Below, piece after piece: positions 36,792-45,098 of a stretch of DNA of 64,000 nucleotides; positions within the stretch are counted from its first letter, which is position 1; each line of letters begins with the position of its first letter. Source of the stretch: Ruminococcaceae bacterium AM07-15 (GTDB lineage Bacteria > Bacillota > Clostridia > Oscillospirales > Butyricicoccaceae); the NCBI GenBank assembly GCA_003477405.1, contig QUDE01000008.1:62001-126000 (forward strand), given 5' to 3'. A program made the position numbers and the translations under genes. Below the pieces are notes generated by a model. It saw only the letters and a program-made list of their open reading frames with translations. It was not told where the DNA came from and made no database searches.

Positions 36792-38351
36792 TCACCCCAC
36801 AATTTCCACAGTCTGGGTTTCTCCCACCCATTCCACTGTGCCGCCGAAATACTCCACCACAAAGCGGATGGGCAGCATTGTGCGGTCATTGAGGAGAATG
36901 GGCTCACTGTCCAGAACAAACTGGACGCCGTCTTTGTCCCAGGCCATCGTGCTGCCAATGCGCAAAAACAGCGTTTGCTCCCCCCGGATCAAAGAAACCG
37001 TCTGGTTCGCTCCGTCCCACTCCACCGTGCCGCCCAGGCCTTCCATCACCGCCCGCACAGGCAGCAAAGTGCGATCCTGCCGCAAAACCGGCACAGTTCC
37101 CTGGGGATCGATCATCTGCTCCACGCCGTTGATGGTCATCAGCGGATTTCCGATCTGCAAAGTGATGGTGGTCTGGGCTGCACTTTTCTCAAAAGCGGCA
37201 TACAGGACCATATCTCCGCTGAGTGCAATGGTGTCTCCATTGCGATAGAGACGGCCCTCCCCGTCATACCACCCTGCAAAGACATACCCCTGCATCACAG
37301 GCTCCGGCAGATTCCACACATCTCCATTCACCGCCTGGCAAATACCAAGATTGCTTCCATCCTGCTGGTTTTGCAATGTGACGGTGTGTCGTTCCCCTGC
37401 TGCGACTGGCTGATACCGGGGATAGAGAACCACAGAAGAGATTCCCCGAAACACAGTGGCCTCGGTGACCCGCTCTCCGGAAATCGCATCGGTGTACCAT
37501 CCTGCAAACACAGCCCCTTCCACGCTCTCCGGCATGGGCAAAGCCCCCACGGCCTCCCCCGACTTCACGGTGAGCTCCACCTGGCGGCTATAAGCCGGGT
37601 CCAGATACACCAAGACCTGTATGTCCTGTGCCTCTTCCGGCTGGGGCAGAATATTCCCGGAGTTCTCATCGTTTTCCATGGGATTGCTGTCCAGGAACCA
37701 AATCGCGGTATTTTCCTTTTGGGCCGAGGCTGCAAAATCCTCATAAGTCACATAACGCAGCCGGATAAAAGGGTCGTTATCGCTGGAATATTCCGTAAAA
37801 TAAAACCCTTCTTCATCCCCGGCCAGGAATGTGACCGAATGGACTCCATCCAGCCGCAAATGCTCCCCCATCTGGCCATAGCGCAGCAGAAAATCCCGAA
37901 GAATCTCCCCTGTCAGCTCATCGGCGTGGGTGATCTCCCGTCCATCCTCATCCCGAAGCCAGCATTTTTCCCCGAATTCCCCATAGATCACATAGGAAGC
38001 ATACTTGGAATAGGCATAGCATCCGGCGGCCTTCACCTCCACCTGGTAAACGCCGTCATCCACATTCATCACATAACCGCCGCTGTTGGGATAGGGAAAT
38101 GTGCCGCCCTCCACAGCTGCATAAGCACTGTCAAACAGCAGATATTCCGCGCCCTCCATCGCCTTTTCCCGGTCAGCCGCCGTGGCAAACGCCTGCTTTT
38201 CCATTAACTGGTGCAGCGATGCCAGACGGCTGTCGTCCCCGCTTTCAATGGTGGACTGACGCACAGAATAGGCCAGAACGCCTCCGCTTTGCGCCAAAAC
38301 CCATATGGCAGCCAATGCCGATACCATCCGAAAAAATGGTCTTTTTTTCAT
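36792..38351 (-). CDS. Secreted protein with InlB-type repeats and a copper-amine-oxidase-like stalk domain
   Basis: 519 residues. Signal peptide about 1-27 (FRMVSALAAIWVLAQSGGVLA). The next 200 residues are not recognised. Two Listeria/Bacteroides-type repeats (VFAGWYTDAISGERV and VFAGWYDGEGRLYRNG) lead to a C-terminal domain of the copper amine oxidase N-terminal-like family (DRTLLPVRAVMEGLGGTVEW and DRTMLPIRFVVEYFGGTVEW), common in secreted clostridial proteins and probably wall-binding. GGGAGG is five bases before the ATG. It is 159 bases upstream of the EAL gene on the same strand; a shared transcript is possible. Confidence 0.85.
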   Translation of the reverse strand: MKKRPFFRMVSALAAIWVLAQSGGVLAYSVRQSTIESGDDSRLASLHQLMEKQAFATAADREKAMEGAEYLLFDSAYAAVEGGTFPYPNSGGYVMNVDDGVYQVEVKAAGCYAYSKYASYVIYGEFGEKCWLRDEDGREITHADELTGEILRDFLLRYGQMGEHLRLDGVHSVTFLAGDEEGFYFTEYSSDNDPFIRLRYVTYEDFAASAQKENTAIWFLDSNPMENDENSGNILPQPEEAQDIQVLVYLDPAYSRQVELTVKSGEAVGALPMPESVEGAVFAGWYTDAISGERVTEATVFRGISSVVLYPRYQPVAAGERHTVTLQNQQDGSNLGICQAVNGDVWNLPEPVMQGYVFAGWYDGEGRLYRNGDTIALSGDMVLYAAFEKSAAQTTITLQIGNPLMTINGVEQMIDPQGTVPVLRQDRTLLPVRAVMEGLGGTVEWDGANQTVSLIRGEQTLFLRIGSTMAWDKDGVQFVLDSEPILLNDRTMLPIRFVVEYFGGTVEWVGETQTVEIVG

Positions 38352-38422
38352 GCCAACCTCCCTTTTTTCGCCATTCACTTTCCCCAAATATCTGGATAAA
38401 TTCGCCACAATATGTATTTTTG

Positions 38423-38451
38423 ATTATAACATATCCCATTTTTCGCCGCAA
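38423..38451 (-). promoter_or_regulatory. Promoter of the secreted stalk-domain gene, possibly of the whole c-di-GMP/pilus locus
   Basis: TTGCGG, 17 bases, perfect TATAAT, with TGT before the -10. It is the best promoter found upstream of the pilus region on this strand; within 36633-36791 only an isolated TATACT was seen. Confidence 0.7.
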
Positions 38452-38468
38452 CAAAAAGACACAGAAAA

Positions 38469-38492
38469 AGGCCTCCGAAGGAGGCCTTTTTT
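38469..38492. terminator. Terminator after the ECF S-component gene
   Basis: Arms GGCCTCC and GGAGGCC with a GAA loop, flanked by A5 and T6, so active in either direction. It isolates the pilus-side promoter from the upstream gene. Confidence 0.9.
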
Positions 38493-38510
38493 CCATTGTT
38501 TTTCTTTGTT

Positions 38511-39092
38511 TTACCGCCCGTTCAGGCGATCAAATACACCGGCCCGGGTCAGGGGGCGGCGCAGCAGCTCCATAAGGGCCACCGAGCACACCGAAGCCAG
38601 CACAGCATTAAAAAGAGAAACGCTGCATTTGCTGATGACCACCGGCCATACCGCCTGCCATACCGCACCCATGACAAAGCGCTGCATTACCACAGTTTTA
38701 CATCCATAGAGAAACACATAAGTCCCTGCACCGCACGCCGCCGCCAGGATATTTTTTCCTTTTCGTTCCCCGTGGGCCTTGCCGCTGTGAGCGATCATTC
38801 CTGCCGTCCAGGCCATGGCAAATTTCATCAGAAAGGTGATCCAGGCCTCCGGCGCATACACCGGATCGGTCAAATCGTAAATGGCCGAACCCAATCCAGC
38901 AGAGAGTCCTCCGGTCACCGGCCCAAAGAGCAGCGCCGCCAAAAGGGACATGATGTTGCCAAAATGGATCATCACCTTGTTGCTCATGGGCACCGGCACA
39001 TCGATGTGGATAAAAGTGCAGGCAAAGACCAATGCACTCATCAACCCCACCACGGCCATGCGATACACCGTGAAATACTTTTTCTTTTCCAT
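38511..39092 (-). CDS. ECF transporter substrate-binding (S) component
   Basis: 193 residues, about six membrane helices, with the ECF-S N-terminal pattern (RMAVVGLMSALVFACTFI) and a PVPMSNKVMIHFGNIMSLLAALLFGPVTGG loop shared by vitamin transporters such as those for folate, pantothenate or pyridoxine. The substrate cannot be assigned: no cofactor gene is adjacent and no known riboswitch was recognised. The energising EcfA/EcfT genes are not in this window. AAGGGGA lies before the ATG. The leader contains a nested inverted repeat. Confidence 0.8.
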   Translation of the reverse strand: MEKKKYFTVYRMAVVGLMSALVFACTFIHIDVPVPMSNKVMIHFGNIMSLLAALLFGPVTGGLSAGLGSAIYDLTDPVYAPEAWITFLMKFAMAWTAGMIAHSGKAHGERKGKNILAAACGAGTYVFLYGCKTVVMQRFVMGAVWQAVWPVVISKCSVSLFNAVLASVCSVALMELLRRPLTRAGVFDRLNGR

Positions 39093-39141
39093 CGTTCTTC
39101 CCCTTTCTGCCTTGAAGGCGCTTCTCAGTATACGCTTCATT

Positions 39142-39185
39142 TGATACCTTCAAAATATCCAAAATAAGATTATTTTATGGTATCA
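39142..39185. repeat. Nested inverted repeat between cca and the ECF S-component gene
   Basis: Outer arms TGATACC and GGTATCA enclose inner arms AAAATAA and TTATTTT (39161-39176). The outer left arm lies in the spacer of a weak minus-strand promoter (TATACT at 39127-39132). It can be an operator for the ECF gene or an AT-rich end structure of cca. Confidence 0.45.
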
Positions 39186-39209
39186 GATTTTCAGAAAGGG
39201 ATGTGTTTT

Positions 39210-40556
39210 CTATTGTCTTTCCCATCCGTCGGCCAGGGCCAACAGAATCTCCCGCTGATTTTTCTCCGGGTCCTTTATCACCTGGTCCAAAAGCCGTTCC
39301 AGCGCACGCCCCACCTGAGGCCCGGAAAATCCCATGGCCTTCAGGTCATTTCCACGGACGGCCAACGCCTTCAAGGTAAAGCAGTCCCCTCTTTGCAAAA
39401 TGTTCTCCATCCGCTGGAGGAGCCGCCCGGCAAACAGAGTATCCGAACGGGGGGACTTGGCCCGGCTGTCAGCCTGCTGGAAAAGGAGCAGACGCCGCAG
39501 CTGCACCGGCCCCAGCAAATTGAGCCACCGGCGCACCGCTTCATCGGTTTGGGGAATGTCCTCGTCGTGCCAGCGCACCAGCTGGCACACTTCCTCCCGC
39601 AGTTGGGTGGGAAAACGCATCCGCTTGAGAATTTGCCCGGTGACCGCTCCGCCCGCCACAGCATGGCCCTTGAAATGGCCTACGCCCCGGCGGCCTTGGA
39701 AAAAGCACTGAGGCTTGGCGATGTCGTGGAAAAGGGCAGCCAGCCGGACTTCCCTTCCTTCTCCCACTCCGTCCAGCACCCGAAGGGTGTGCTGCCACAC
39801 ATCGTAGATATGATAAGGGGTGTGCTGTTCAAACCCCTGCAGGGCCTGCAATTCCGGCACCACCTGCACAGCCACAGGAAAAAATTCCTCCAGCACCCGT
39901 GGAGCTGCCATGCCTTCCACCAGGCGGATAAATTCCCCGGTGATGCGCTCCTGAGCCACTTGCCCCAGCAGGTGCCGCTTTTCCACCAAAGCCCGGGCGG
40001 TCTCCTGCTCCAAATCAAAATCCAAGCGCGAGGCAAACCGAAGCCCCCGCAAAATCCGCAGGCCATCCTCCTGAAACCGCCGGCCCGGCTCTCCCACGGC
40101 CCGAATCAGCCGCTTTTCCAGGTCCTGCGCTCCACCAAAGGGATCGATCAACCCATGGGATGGAGAAAACGCCATGGCATTGATGGTGAAATCCCGCCGA
40201 GCCAGATCCTCCCGGATATCCTCTGTGGGAAGTACCCAATCGGGCCGCCGCCCGTCTTTGTAGCCCCCTTCCCGGCGCAGCCGGGTGATCTCCAGAGCCT
40301 GCCCTTCCACCACCGCCGTCACCGTGCCATAACGCAGACCGGTGGCGATTACCGGATAGGGAGAAAGCAGCTGTTCCATCTCCTCCGGCGGAACGGTACT
40401 GGCCAGGTCATAATCCTGGGGATTTTCCCCCCGCAGCAGATCCCGCAGACAGCCTCCCACCAAAAAGACCTGGAACCCCTTGCTTTCCAGCCGTTCCATC
40501 ACCAAGCGCACCGGAAGCGGCAAACTCTCCCACCGAATGGGGGCGCTGCTGCTCAT
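39210..40556 (-). CDS. cca: CCA tRNA nucleotidyltransferase
   Basis: 448 residues, class II enzyme that adds or repairs the 3' CCA of tRNAs. The nucleotidyltransferase head has FLVGGCLRDLLRG and DYDLAS, the nucleotide-selecting region has EDLARRDFTINAMA and RRFQEDGLRILRGLRFASRL, and an HD domain (ALFHDIAKP) lies in the C-terminal half, as in Firmicute enzymes. The ATG overlaps the stop of the radical SAM gene in ATGA. Confidence 0.95.
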   Translation of the reverse strand: MSSSAPIRWESLPLPVRLVMERLESKGFQVFLVGGCLRDLLRGENPQDYDLASTVPPEEMEQLLSPYPVIATGLRYGTVTAVVEGQALEITRLRREGGYKDGRRPDWVLPTEDIREDLARRDFTINAMAFSPSHGLIDPFGGAQDLEKRLIRAVGEPGRRFQEDGLRILRGLRFASRLDFDLEQETARALVEKRHLLGQVAQERITGEFIRLVEGMAAPRVLEEFFPVAVQVVPELQALQGFEQHTPYHIYDVWQHTLRVLDGVGEGREVRLAALFHDIAKPQCFFQGRRGVGHFKGHAVAGGAVTGQILKRMRFPTQLREEVCQLVRWHDEDIPQTDEAVRRWLNLLGPVQLRRLLLFQQADSRAKSPRSDTLFAGRLLQRMENILQRGDCFTLKALAVRGNDLKAMGFSGPQVGRALERLLDQVIKDPEKNQREILLALADGWERQ

Positions 40557-41440
40557 TCCTCCGCCTCCAGTCCGCTCAGGTCAAAGTCCGGCACATATTC
40601 CCCGCTGGCCGATTCCAGATCCTGAAAAAAGCCATGGTCAAACCCCTTGCCCAGCAACCGGCTGCAAGCCCGCTGGTATTCTCCCGGCTTCAGCCTCCGG
40701 TCGATCTCCGGGAAATCGGCCGCCCGCCCGGCAGGGAAGTACTGACCCATCAGGCTGATATAGGTCTCTTTGGGGATGTTTTCCTCCATCCAATCCAGCA
40801 GCAGATAGGTCTGGCGCAGATTTCCCGGCAGCACCAGATGGCGGAGAATCACCCCACGGCGCATCATCCCATCTTCATCAAAAACCGCCTGGGGCTTTTG
40901 TTCCAGCATAAACAGCAGGGCCTGGGACGCCATTTCAAAATAATCAGAGACCCCACTGTATTTTTGGCTGATCTCCGGGCTGACATATTTCACATCGGGC
41001 AGATAGATATCCACATAGGGATCGATGCGCCGAAGGGTCTCCACCCGTTCGTAGCCGCTGGTGTTATAAACCACCGGCACATGGGGACGGTACAGTTCCA
41101 GGGCCTCTATGATCTCTTCCACATAGGGGGTGGGACTGACCAGATTGATGTTGTGGGCTCCCTGCTCTTCCAGCCGGGCAAACACCCGGGCCAGCTGGGA
41201 CGACGTCAGGTCCTTTCCCTCTTTTTCGTGGGAGATCTGGTAGTTCTGGCAGAACACGCAGCCCAAGGGACAACCGCTGAAAAAAACAGCGCCGCTTCCT
41301 CTTTTGCCGCTGATACAGGGCTCTTCCCATTGATGCAGCCCCGCCCGGGCCGCACGCAGCCCCTTGGCGCCACATGCCCCGGCCTGTCCCTCCTTCCGCC
41401 GCGCGCCGCACCGGCGGGGACAAAGTTCGCATCCCATCAT
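40553..41440 (-). CDS. Radical SAM protein, PflA-like/AmmeMemoRadiSam group
   Basis: 295 residues. The cluster motif is CPLGCVFC (CxxxCxxC), preceded by an N-terminal Cys-rich segment (CELCPRRCGARRKEGQAGACG) characteristic of this PflA-related group. The rest is a partial TIM barrel (VSPTPYVEEIIEALEL, YNTSGYERVETL, DIYLPDVKY). Its target is unknown; relatives are thought to activate glycyl-radical or other partners. GGAGG precedes tandem ATGs. It is co-transcribed with cca, which gives no functional hint. Confidence 0.88.
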   Translation of the reverse strand: MMGCELCPRRCGARRKEGQAGACGAKGLRAARAGLHQWEEPCISGKRGSGAVFFSGCPLGCVFCQNYQISHEKEGKDLTSSQLARVFARLEEQGAHNINLVSPTPYVEEIIEALELYRPHVPVVYNTSGYERVETLRRIDPYVDIYLPDVKYVSPEISQKYSGVSDYFEMASQALLFMLEQKPQAVFDEDGMMRRGVILRHLVLPGNLRQTYLLLDWMEENIPKETYISLMGQYFPAGRAADFPEIDRRLKPGEYQRACSRLLGKGFDHGFFQDLESASGEYVPDFDLSGLEAEE

Positions 41441-41479
41441 GGCCCCTCCTTTTCAGGTCTCAATCACCGTTTTGCGGTT

Positions 41480-41508
41480 ATTATAGCAGATTTGCCAGGA
41501 AGTGAAAA
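41480..41508 (-). promoter_or_regulatory. Promoter of the radical SAM-cca pair
   Basis: TTTTCA, 17 bases, perfect TATAAT with TGC before it. About 40 bases upstream of the gene. Confidence 0.65.
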
Positions 41509-41537
41509 GCGCCGCTTCCCGGCCAAACACAAAAAAC

Positions 41538-41566
41538 AAGGGCTTTTTTGCGGAAAAAGCCCTTTT
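41538..41566. terminator. Hairpin between divergent promoters
   Basis: Arms AAGGGCTTTTT and AAAAAGCCCTT. On the minus strand it is followed by TTGTTTTTTG, so it can stop transcription coming from the carboxypeptidase side towards the radical SAM promoter. No gene ends here, so it acts as an insulator at most. Confidence 0.5.
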
Positions 41567-41591
41567 ACTCCTTATTTTTTAGTGCTATACT
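41564..41591 (+). promoter_or_regulatory. Extended -10 promoter of the SLH-carboxypeptidase gene
   Basis: TATACT with TGC before it; a weak -35 TTTACT lies 16 bases upstream and overlaps the edge of the hairpin. Confidence 0.55.
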
Positions 41592-41627
41592 TAAAAATAG
41601 AGGAATTATTCCAAGAGGTGTTGCAAA

Positions 41628-43211
41628 GTGAATAAGTTGCTCCGGCACTTCGGCGCTTTGGTCGCCGTTTGTGCCTTGCTTTTTTGCGCCCGGCTGCCGG
41701 TCCGGGCCTATGCCGATGTGCAGGAAAGCAGTTGGTACGCCATCTATGTATCGGAATGCACCCAAATGGGGCTAATGCAGGGGATGCTGAATGACCGGTT
41801 CTATCCGGACAACTCCCTGACGGTGGCCGAGGGCATTGCTGTGGCCGTCCGATGCTACGAAACACTGCATCCCCTGCTTCCGGCCCTGGAGGCCCCGCCG
41901 CCGGAAGAAACGGACTCCGATGCAGACGGCTCCCTTTCCCCGGAAGAAGCGGAAGATGATGCCGAAACTCTGCCGGAAGAGGCGGAAGAAGAGGAATCCA
42001 CCGAAGAAGAAGATCCCGAAGAAGCCGAATCGGAAGAAACAGAGCCGGAAGAAACGGAACCGAAAGAAGAACAGGAGGAAACCGGCTCTCCCGCATCAGA
42101 AGACCCCTGGTATACCGAAACACTGGAAAAAGCGCAGGCCTATGGCCTGTGGTCTCCGGGGGATTTCGCAGGCGAAATGAATACCGCCATTCACCGGGAC
42201 GAGATGGCCTATCTTTTCGCCAAAGCCCTGGGGGACGATTTTTCTCAGCTGAATCAGATCACTTCTCTTCCTGATGTGGCACCGGGGGACGAATACAGCC
42301 AGCAGATCTATACACTGTACCAGGCCGGCATCCTCAACGGCACTGACAAATACGGCACTTTTCATCCAAACAGCACAGTGAGCCGCAGCGAAGCGGCCGC
42401 TCTCCTGACCCGCATGGCCGAGCCGGAAAAACGGCTGACTTTTACTTTGGCAGAAGAGCCGGAACTTTTGGAGACCATCGTCTTTGGCAAAAGTGGTGAA
42501 GGCCGGGATATGACGGCCTACCGCATCGGCAACGGCAAAAATGTAATGATCCTGAACTTTGCCATTCATGGTTTCGAAGACCACTGGGCAGCCGATGGAG
42601 CCGAACTGGTCTATCTGGGCCAAAAAGTCCGTGCCTCCCTGGAAAATCAGGCAGAGCAGGTAGACCGGCTGGGGTGGACGGTATATGTCATCCCCTGTGC
42701 CAACCCTGACGGGGTCGCCGCCGGCTGGACCAACAACGGTCCCGGCCGGTGCACCACCACCATGCTGGATATGGCAGGCAATCTGATCTATGGCATGGGT
42801 ATCGACTTGAACCGCTGCTTTGAAACCGGTTACCGGCGCCATACATCAAACCGCAATTACAACGGCACCGCTCCCCTACAAGCTTTGGAGGCTTTGCGTC
42901 TCAAAGAATTCGTCATCCAGCATAAAGGTTCCGGGAAAAACATACATATCGACACCCACGGCTGGACCCAACAGATTATCACTTCCAATCCTTCCGGCGT
43001 TCTCTCCCAGACCTTTCACCGGTATTTTCCCCGCAATTCCCTGACCTACTTAGGCGGAGATGGCTATTTTACCGCCTACACCCGCAATCTGGGGTATGAT
43101 TCCTGCCTGTTCGAGTTTCCCCGGGATGTGAGTTCCTACCTGGATTTCTACACCAGTGGCTACATTGACAAATACATTGGGGTCATCTGGGACCTGCTGG
43201 AACACTATTAA
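41628..43211 (+). CDS. SLH-anchored M14 zinc carboxypeptidase
   Basis: 527 residues. Signal peptide about 1-28, one SLH repeat (35-80), an extremely acidic linker of Glu/Pro/Ser (about 92-155), two more SLH repeats (160-200 and 214-262), then an M14 peptidase domain (275-520). Zinc and catalytic residues are in place: HGFE (314-317), NR (395-396), THGW (His444) and the glutamate in LFEFPRD (496). M14 enzymes of this type cut cell-wall peptides or protein C-termini. GTG start with AGAGGTG seven bases upstream. The acidic linker inside the SLH array is unusual. Confidence 0.9.
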   Translation: MNKLLRHFGALVAVCALLFCARLPVRAYADVQESSWYAIYVSECTQMGLMQGMLNDRFYPDNSLTVAEGIAVAVRCYETLHPLLPALEAPPPEETDSDADGSLSPEEAEDDAETLPEEAEEEESTEEEDPEEAESEETEPEETEPKEEQEETGSPASEDPWYTETLEKAQAYGLWSPGDFAGEMNTAIHRDEMAYLFAKALGDDFSQLNQITSLPDVAPGDEYSQQIYTLYQAGILNGTDKYGTFHPNSTVSRSEAAALLTRMAEPEKRLTFTLAEEPELLETIVFGKSGEGRDMTAYRIGNGKNVMILNFAIHGFEDHWAADGAELVYLGQKVRASLENQAEQVDRLGWTVYVIPCANPDGVAAGWTNNGPGRCTTTMLDMAGNLIYGMGIDLNRCFETGYRRHTSNRNYNGTAPLQALEALRLKEFVIQHKGSGKNIHIDTHGWTQQIITSNPSGVLSQTFHRYFPRNSLTYLGGDGYFTAYTRNLGYDSCLFEFPRDVSSYLDFYTSGYIDKYIGVIWDLLEHY

Positions 43212-43217
43212 ATTTCC

Positions 43218-43243
43218 AAGGCCGGGCAAATGCCCGGCCTTTT
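43218..43243. terminator. Bidirectional terminator between converging genes
   Basis: Arms AAGGCCGGGCA and TGCCCGGCCTT with a two-base centre; T run on both sides in the respective directions. Confidence 0.85.
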
Positions 43244-43249
43244 CCTTTC

Positions 43250-43438
43250 TCAAAAACGGCACAGAGCGCTAGAATCCTCAAACAAAAAATACTGCCTGGG
43301 GACATAGATCACATTGCTCTCTTCCCACTCTTCCTGCAAAACTTCCTTCCTCTGCCGCAGCATATCCCGCAGAGCACAGGCCATACACACCATCCCTAAA
43401 ATCAAACTGAATCCCGTCATCCATCCACTTTGTATCAT
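43250..43438 (-). CDS. Small single-span membrane protein
   Basis: 62 residues: one N-terminal membrane helix (WMTGFSLILGMVCMACAL) and a charged cytoplasmic tail (RDMLRQRKEVLQEEWEESNV) ending in an aromatic stretch. No family recognised. The start is well supported by AAAGGAGGT seven bases before the ATG; the open frame runs further upstream without a ribosome site. It has its own terminator, so it is a stand-alone gene. Confidence 0.65.
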   Translation of the reverse strand: MIQSGWMTGFSLILGMVCMACALRDMLRQRKEVLQEEWEESNVIYVPRQYFLFEDSSALCRF

Positions 43439-43502
43439 GCTATGACCTCCTTTGCTCCTATCATATCTCTTTGCCTGTCCCATAAACCGGACAAATGTTC
43501 CC

Positions 43503-43531
43503 TTGGTTTTTATTTGAAAAGAAGCTATAAT
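43503..43531 (+). promoter_or_regulatory. Promoter of the HAD phosphatase gene
   Basis: TTGGTT, 17 bases, perfect TATAAT. Confidence 0.65.
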
Positions 43532-43592
43532 GGAATCGGTATGGCAACTGCTGTCCATTCACCTTGATTTCTATGAGGAAAGGAGCTTTTCC

Positions 43593-44384
43593 ATGTCCTA
43601 TAAATTGCTGGCTTTGGATCTGGACAACACCCTGCTCTATAAAGACCTGACCATGGCTCCTGCGGCCCGGGCCGGACTGCGCCGGCTGCTGGATCGAGGG
43701 GTTCTGGTCACCCTGGCCACCGGCCGGATGTTCCCCTCTGCCGCATTCTATGCCCGGCAAGTGGGCATCACCTGTCCCCTGGCCACCTACAACGGCGCCC
43801 TCATCCGCTCCACCCAGCCAGGGGGCTATGAACTGCTCCGTCCTCTGTCTCTGGAAACCATGAAGGGCATCGCCGCCTTTTGCCGGAAACACGGCTATTA
43901 TGTACAGCTTTACAACGAAGACCGGATTCTGGTGGAAAAGCGCACCAAAGAAACCGATATCGACCCGGACCTGATTCACAACCCGGTGGTGGAAGTGGGG
44001 GATTTTTCTTCCTATCCTCTGTCTCCCTCTCCCAAGATGATTCTGGTGGTATCTCCGGAAGAGCGGGAAACCATCCACCGTCAGCTGCGGGAGGAATTCG
44101 GCGACAGCCTGACTCTGGCGGCCTCCAAGGACTACCTGGTGGAGATCATGGCCAAGGATGTGTCCAAGGCCAGCGCTCTGGAGCTGATCTGCCGCCGCTA
44201 TGGTGTGGCGCCGGATGAAGTGGTGTGCTGCGGCGACAATTCCAACGACGCCGCCATGATCAAATGGGCCGGTCTGGGCGTAGCCGTGGAGAACGCCTCC
44301 CCCGCCGTCAAAGAGATCGCCGACTATGTGGCGACCAAATCCTATGGCGACGGCGTGGCCGAAGTCATCGCCAAGTTCTTCTAA
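43593..44384 (+). CDS. Cof-type HAD-superfamily phosphatase
   Basis: 263 residues with the four HAD motifs: LALDLDNTLL (nucleophile and acid/base Asp), VTLATGR, the lysine around VSKASALELI and CCGDNSNDAAMI. The large C2B cap between motifs II and III marks the Cof/YidA group, which removes phosphate from sugar phosphates or cofactors; the substrate is not predictable. AAAGGAG is seven bases before the ATG. It is a single-gene unit that converges on the V-ATPase operon. Confidence 0.9.
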   Translation: MSYKLLALDLDNTLLYKDLTMAPAARAGLRRLLDRGVLVTLATGRMFPSAAFYARQVGITCPLATYNGALIRSTQPGGYELLRPLSLETMKGIAAFCRKHGYYVQLYNEDRILVEKRTKETDIDPDLIHNPVVEVGDFSSYPLSPSPKMILVVSPEERETIHRQLREEFGDSLTLAASKDYLVEIMAKDVSKASALELICRRYGVAPDEVVCCGDNSNDAAMIKWAGLGVAVENASPAVKEIADYVATKSYGDGVAEVIAKFF

Positions 44385-44435
44385 TCCTTGAGACGAAAAA
44401 AAGAGGCAAAAAGTTTCCCTCTTTGTCAAAATTTA

Positions 44436-44482
44436 AAAAATCCCCGGCAGAGAACTTTTCGTTCTTTGCCGGGGATTTTGTT
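44436..44482. terminator. Terminator shared by the HAD gene and the V-ATPase operon
   Basis: Long stem AAAATCCCCGGCA with TGCCGGGGATTTT, extended by AGAAC/GTTCT around a TTTTC loop. It lies just after the subunit D stop on the minus strand. Confidence 0.85.
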
Positions 44483-44483
44483 T

Positions 44484-45098
44484 TTATGTCTTTTTGGCTT
44501 TCTGGGCCTTGATGACCTTCAAGCGGCTGAATTCCTCCCGTTCCCTCTCTTCCAGCACGCCGGTGATATAGGCGATGGAGGCGGTATACTGGGGAATGAT
44601 GATGTTTTGCAGAGCATTGGCCCGCTTCTGGGCCTTTTTGATGGCGTTGGCCAGGCGATAGACACTGGTCTCCACCTCGGCCAGAGTGGCGCACAACTTC
44701 TTGACCCGATAAAACTCATAAAGGGTCTTATCCAGGGAGGAATCGGTGCCGAAAAACCCATAGCTCAGCCGGGCTTCAAAATCGGAAGCAGTGACAATGG
44801 GGATCTCCACCCCCATCACCGACCGGTAGCCCAGCTGCAAACTGTCATCCACCGGGGTGGCCAGGGCGATATCCTGGCAGGCGCCCAGCTTGATATTGGC
44901 CTCCTGCAAAGCGGAATAGGCCCGGGTAAAGGTGGTATCGATCTCCGCCTGGATCTGCTTGGCGCTGTCGATGAGCAGCATCATTTCCCGGATGAGGATG
45001 TTCCGTTTCCGATCCATCAGCTCATAGCCCATTTTCGCCAGGGCCAGGGATCGCTTGATCTTGGACAGATTTCCTTTGGTGGGCGCGATGACCGGCAT
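44484..45098 (-). CDS. atpD: V-type ATP synthase/ATPase subunit D
   Basis: 204 residues; central rotor shaft of the V1 sector. N-terminus [21 protein letters not shown] and the C-terminal coiled coil (VYRLANAIKKAQKRANALQNIIIPQY) are typical of the family. The ATG overlaps the subunit B stop by one base (TGATG). Last gene of the operon. V-type nomenclature is used; it is not the F-type beta subunit. Confidence 0.95.
   Translation of the reverse strand: MPVIAPTKGNLSKIKRSLALAKMGYELMDRKRNILIREMMLLIDSAKQIQAEIDTTFTRAYSALQEANIKLGACQDIALATPVDDSLQLGYRSVMGVEIPIVTASDFEARLSYGFFGTDSSLDKTLYEFYRVKKLCATLAEVETSVYRLANAIKKAQKRANALQNIIIPQYTASIAYITGVLEEREREEFSRLKVIKAQKAKKT

Noticed and set aside
41538..41566. 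Terminator of an unseen gene between the radical SAM and carboxypeptidase genes
   Set aside because: No frame with a ribosome site ends at it; it more likely insulates the divergent promoters.
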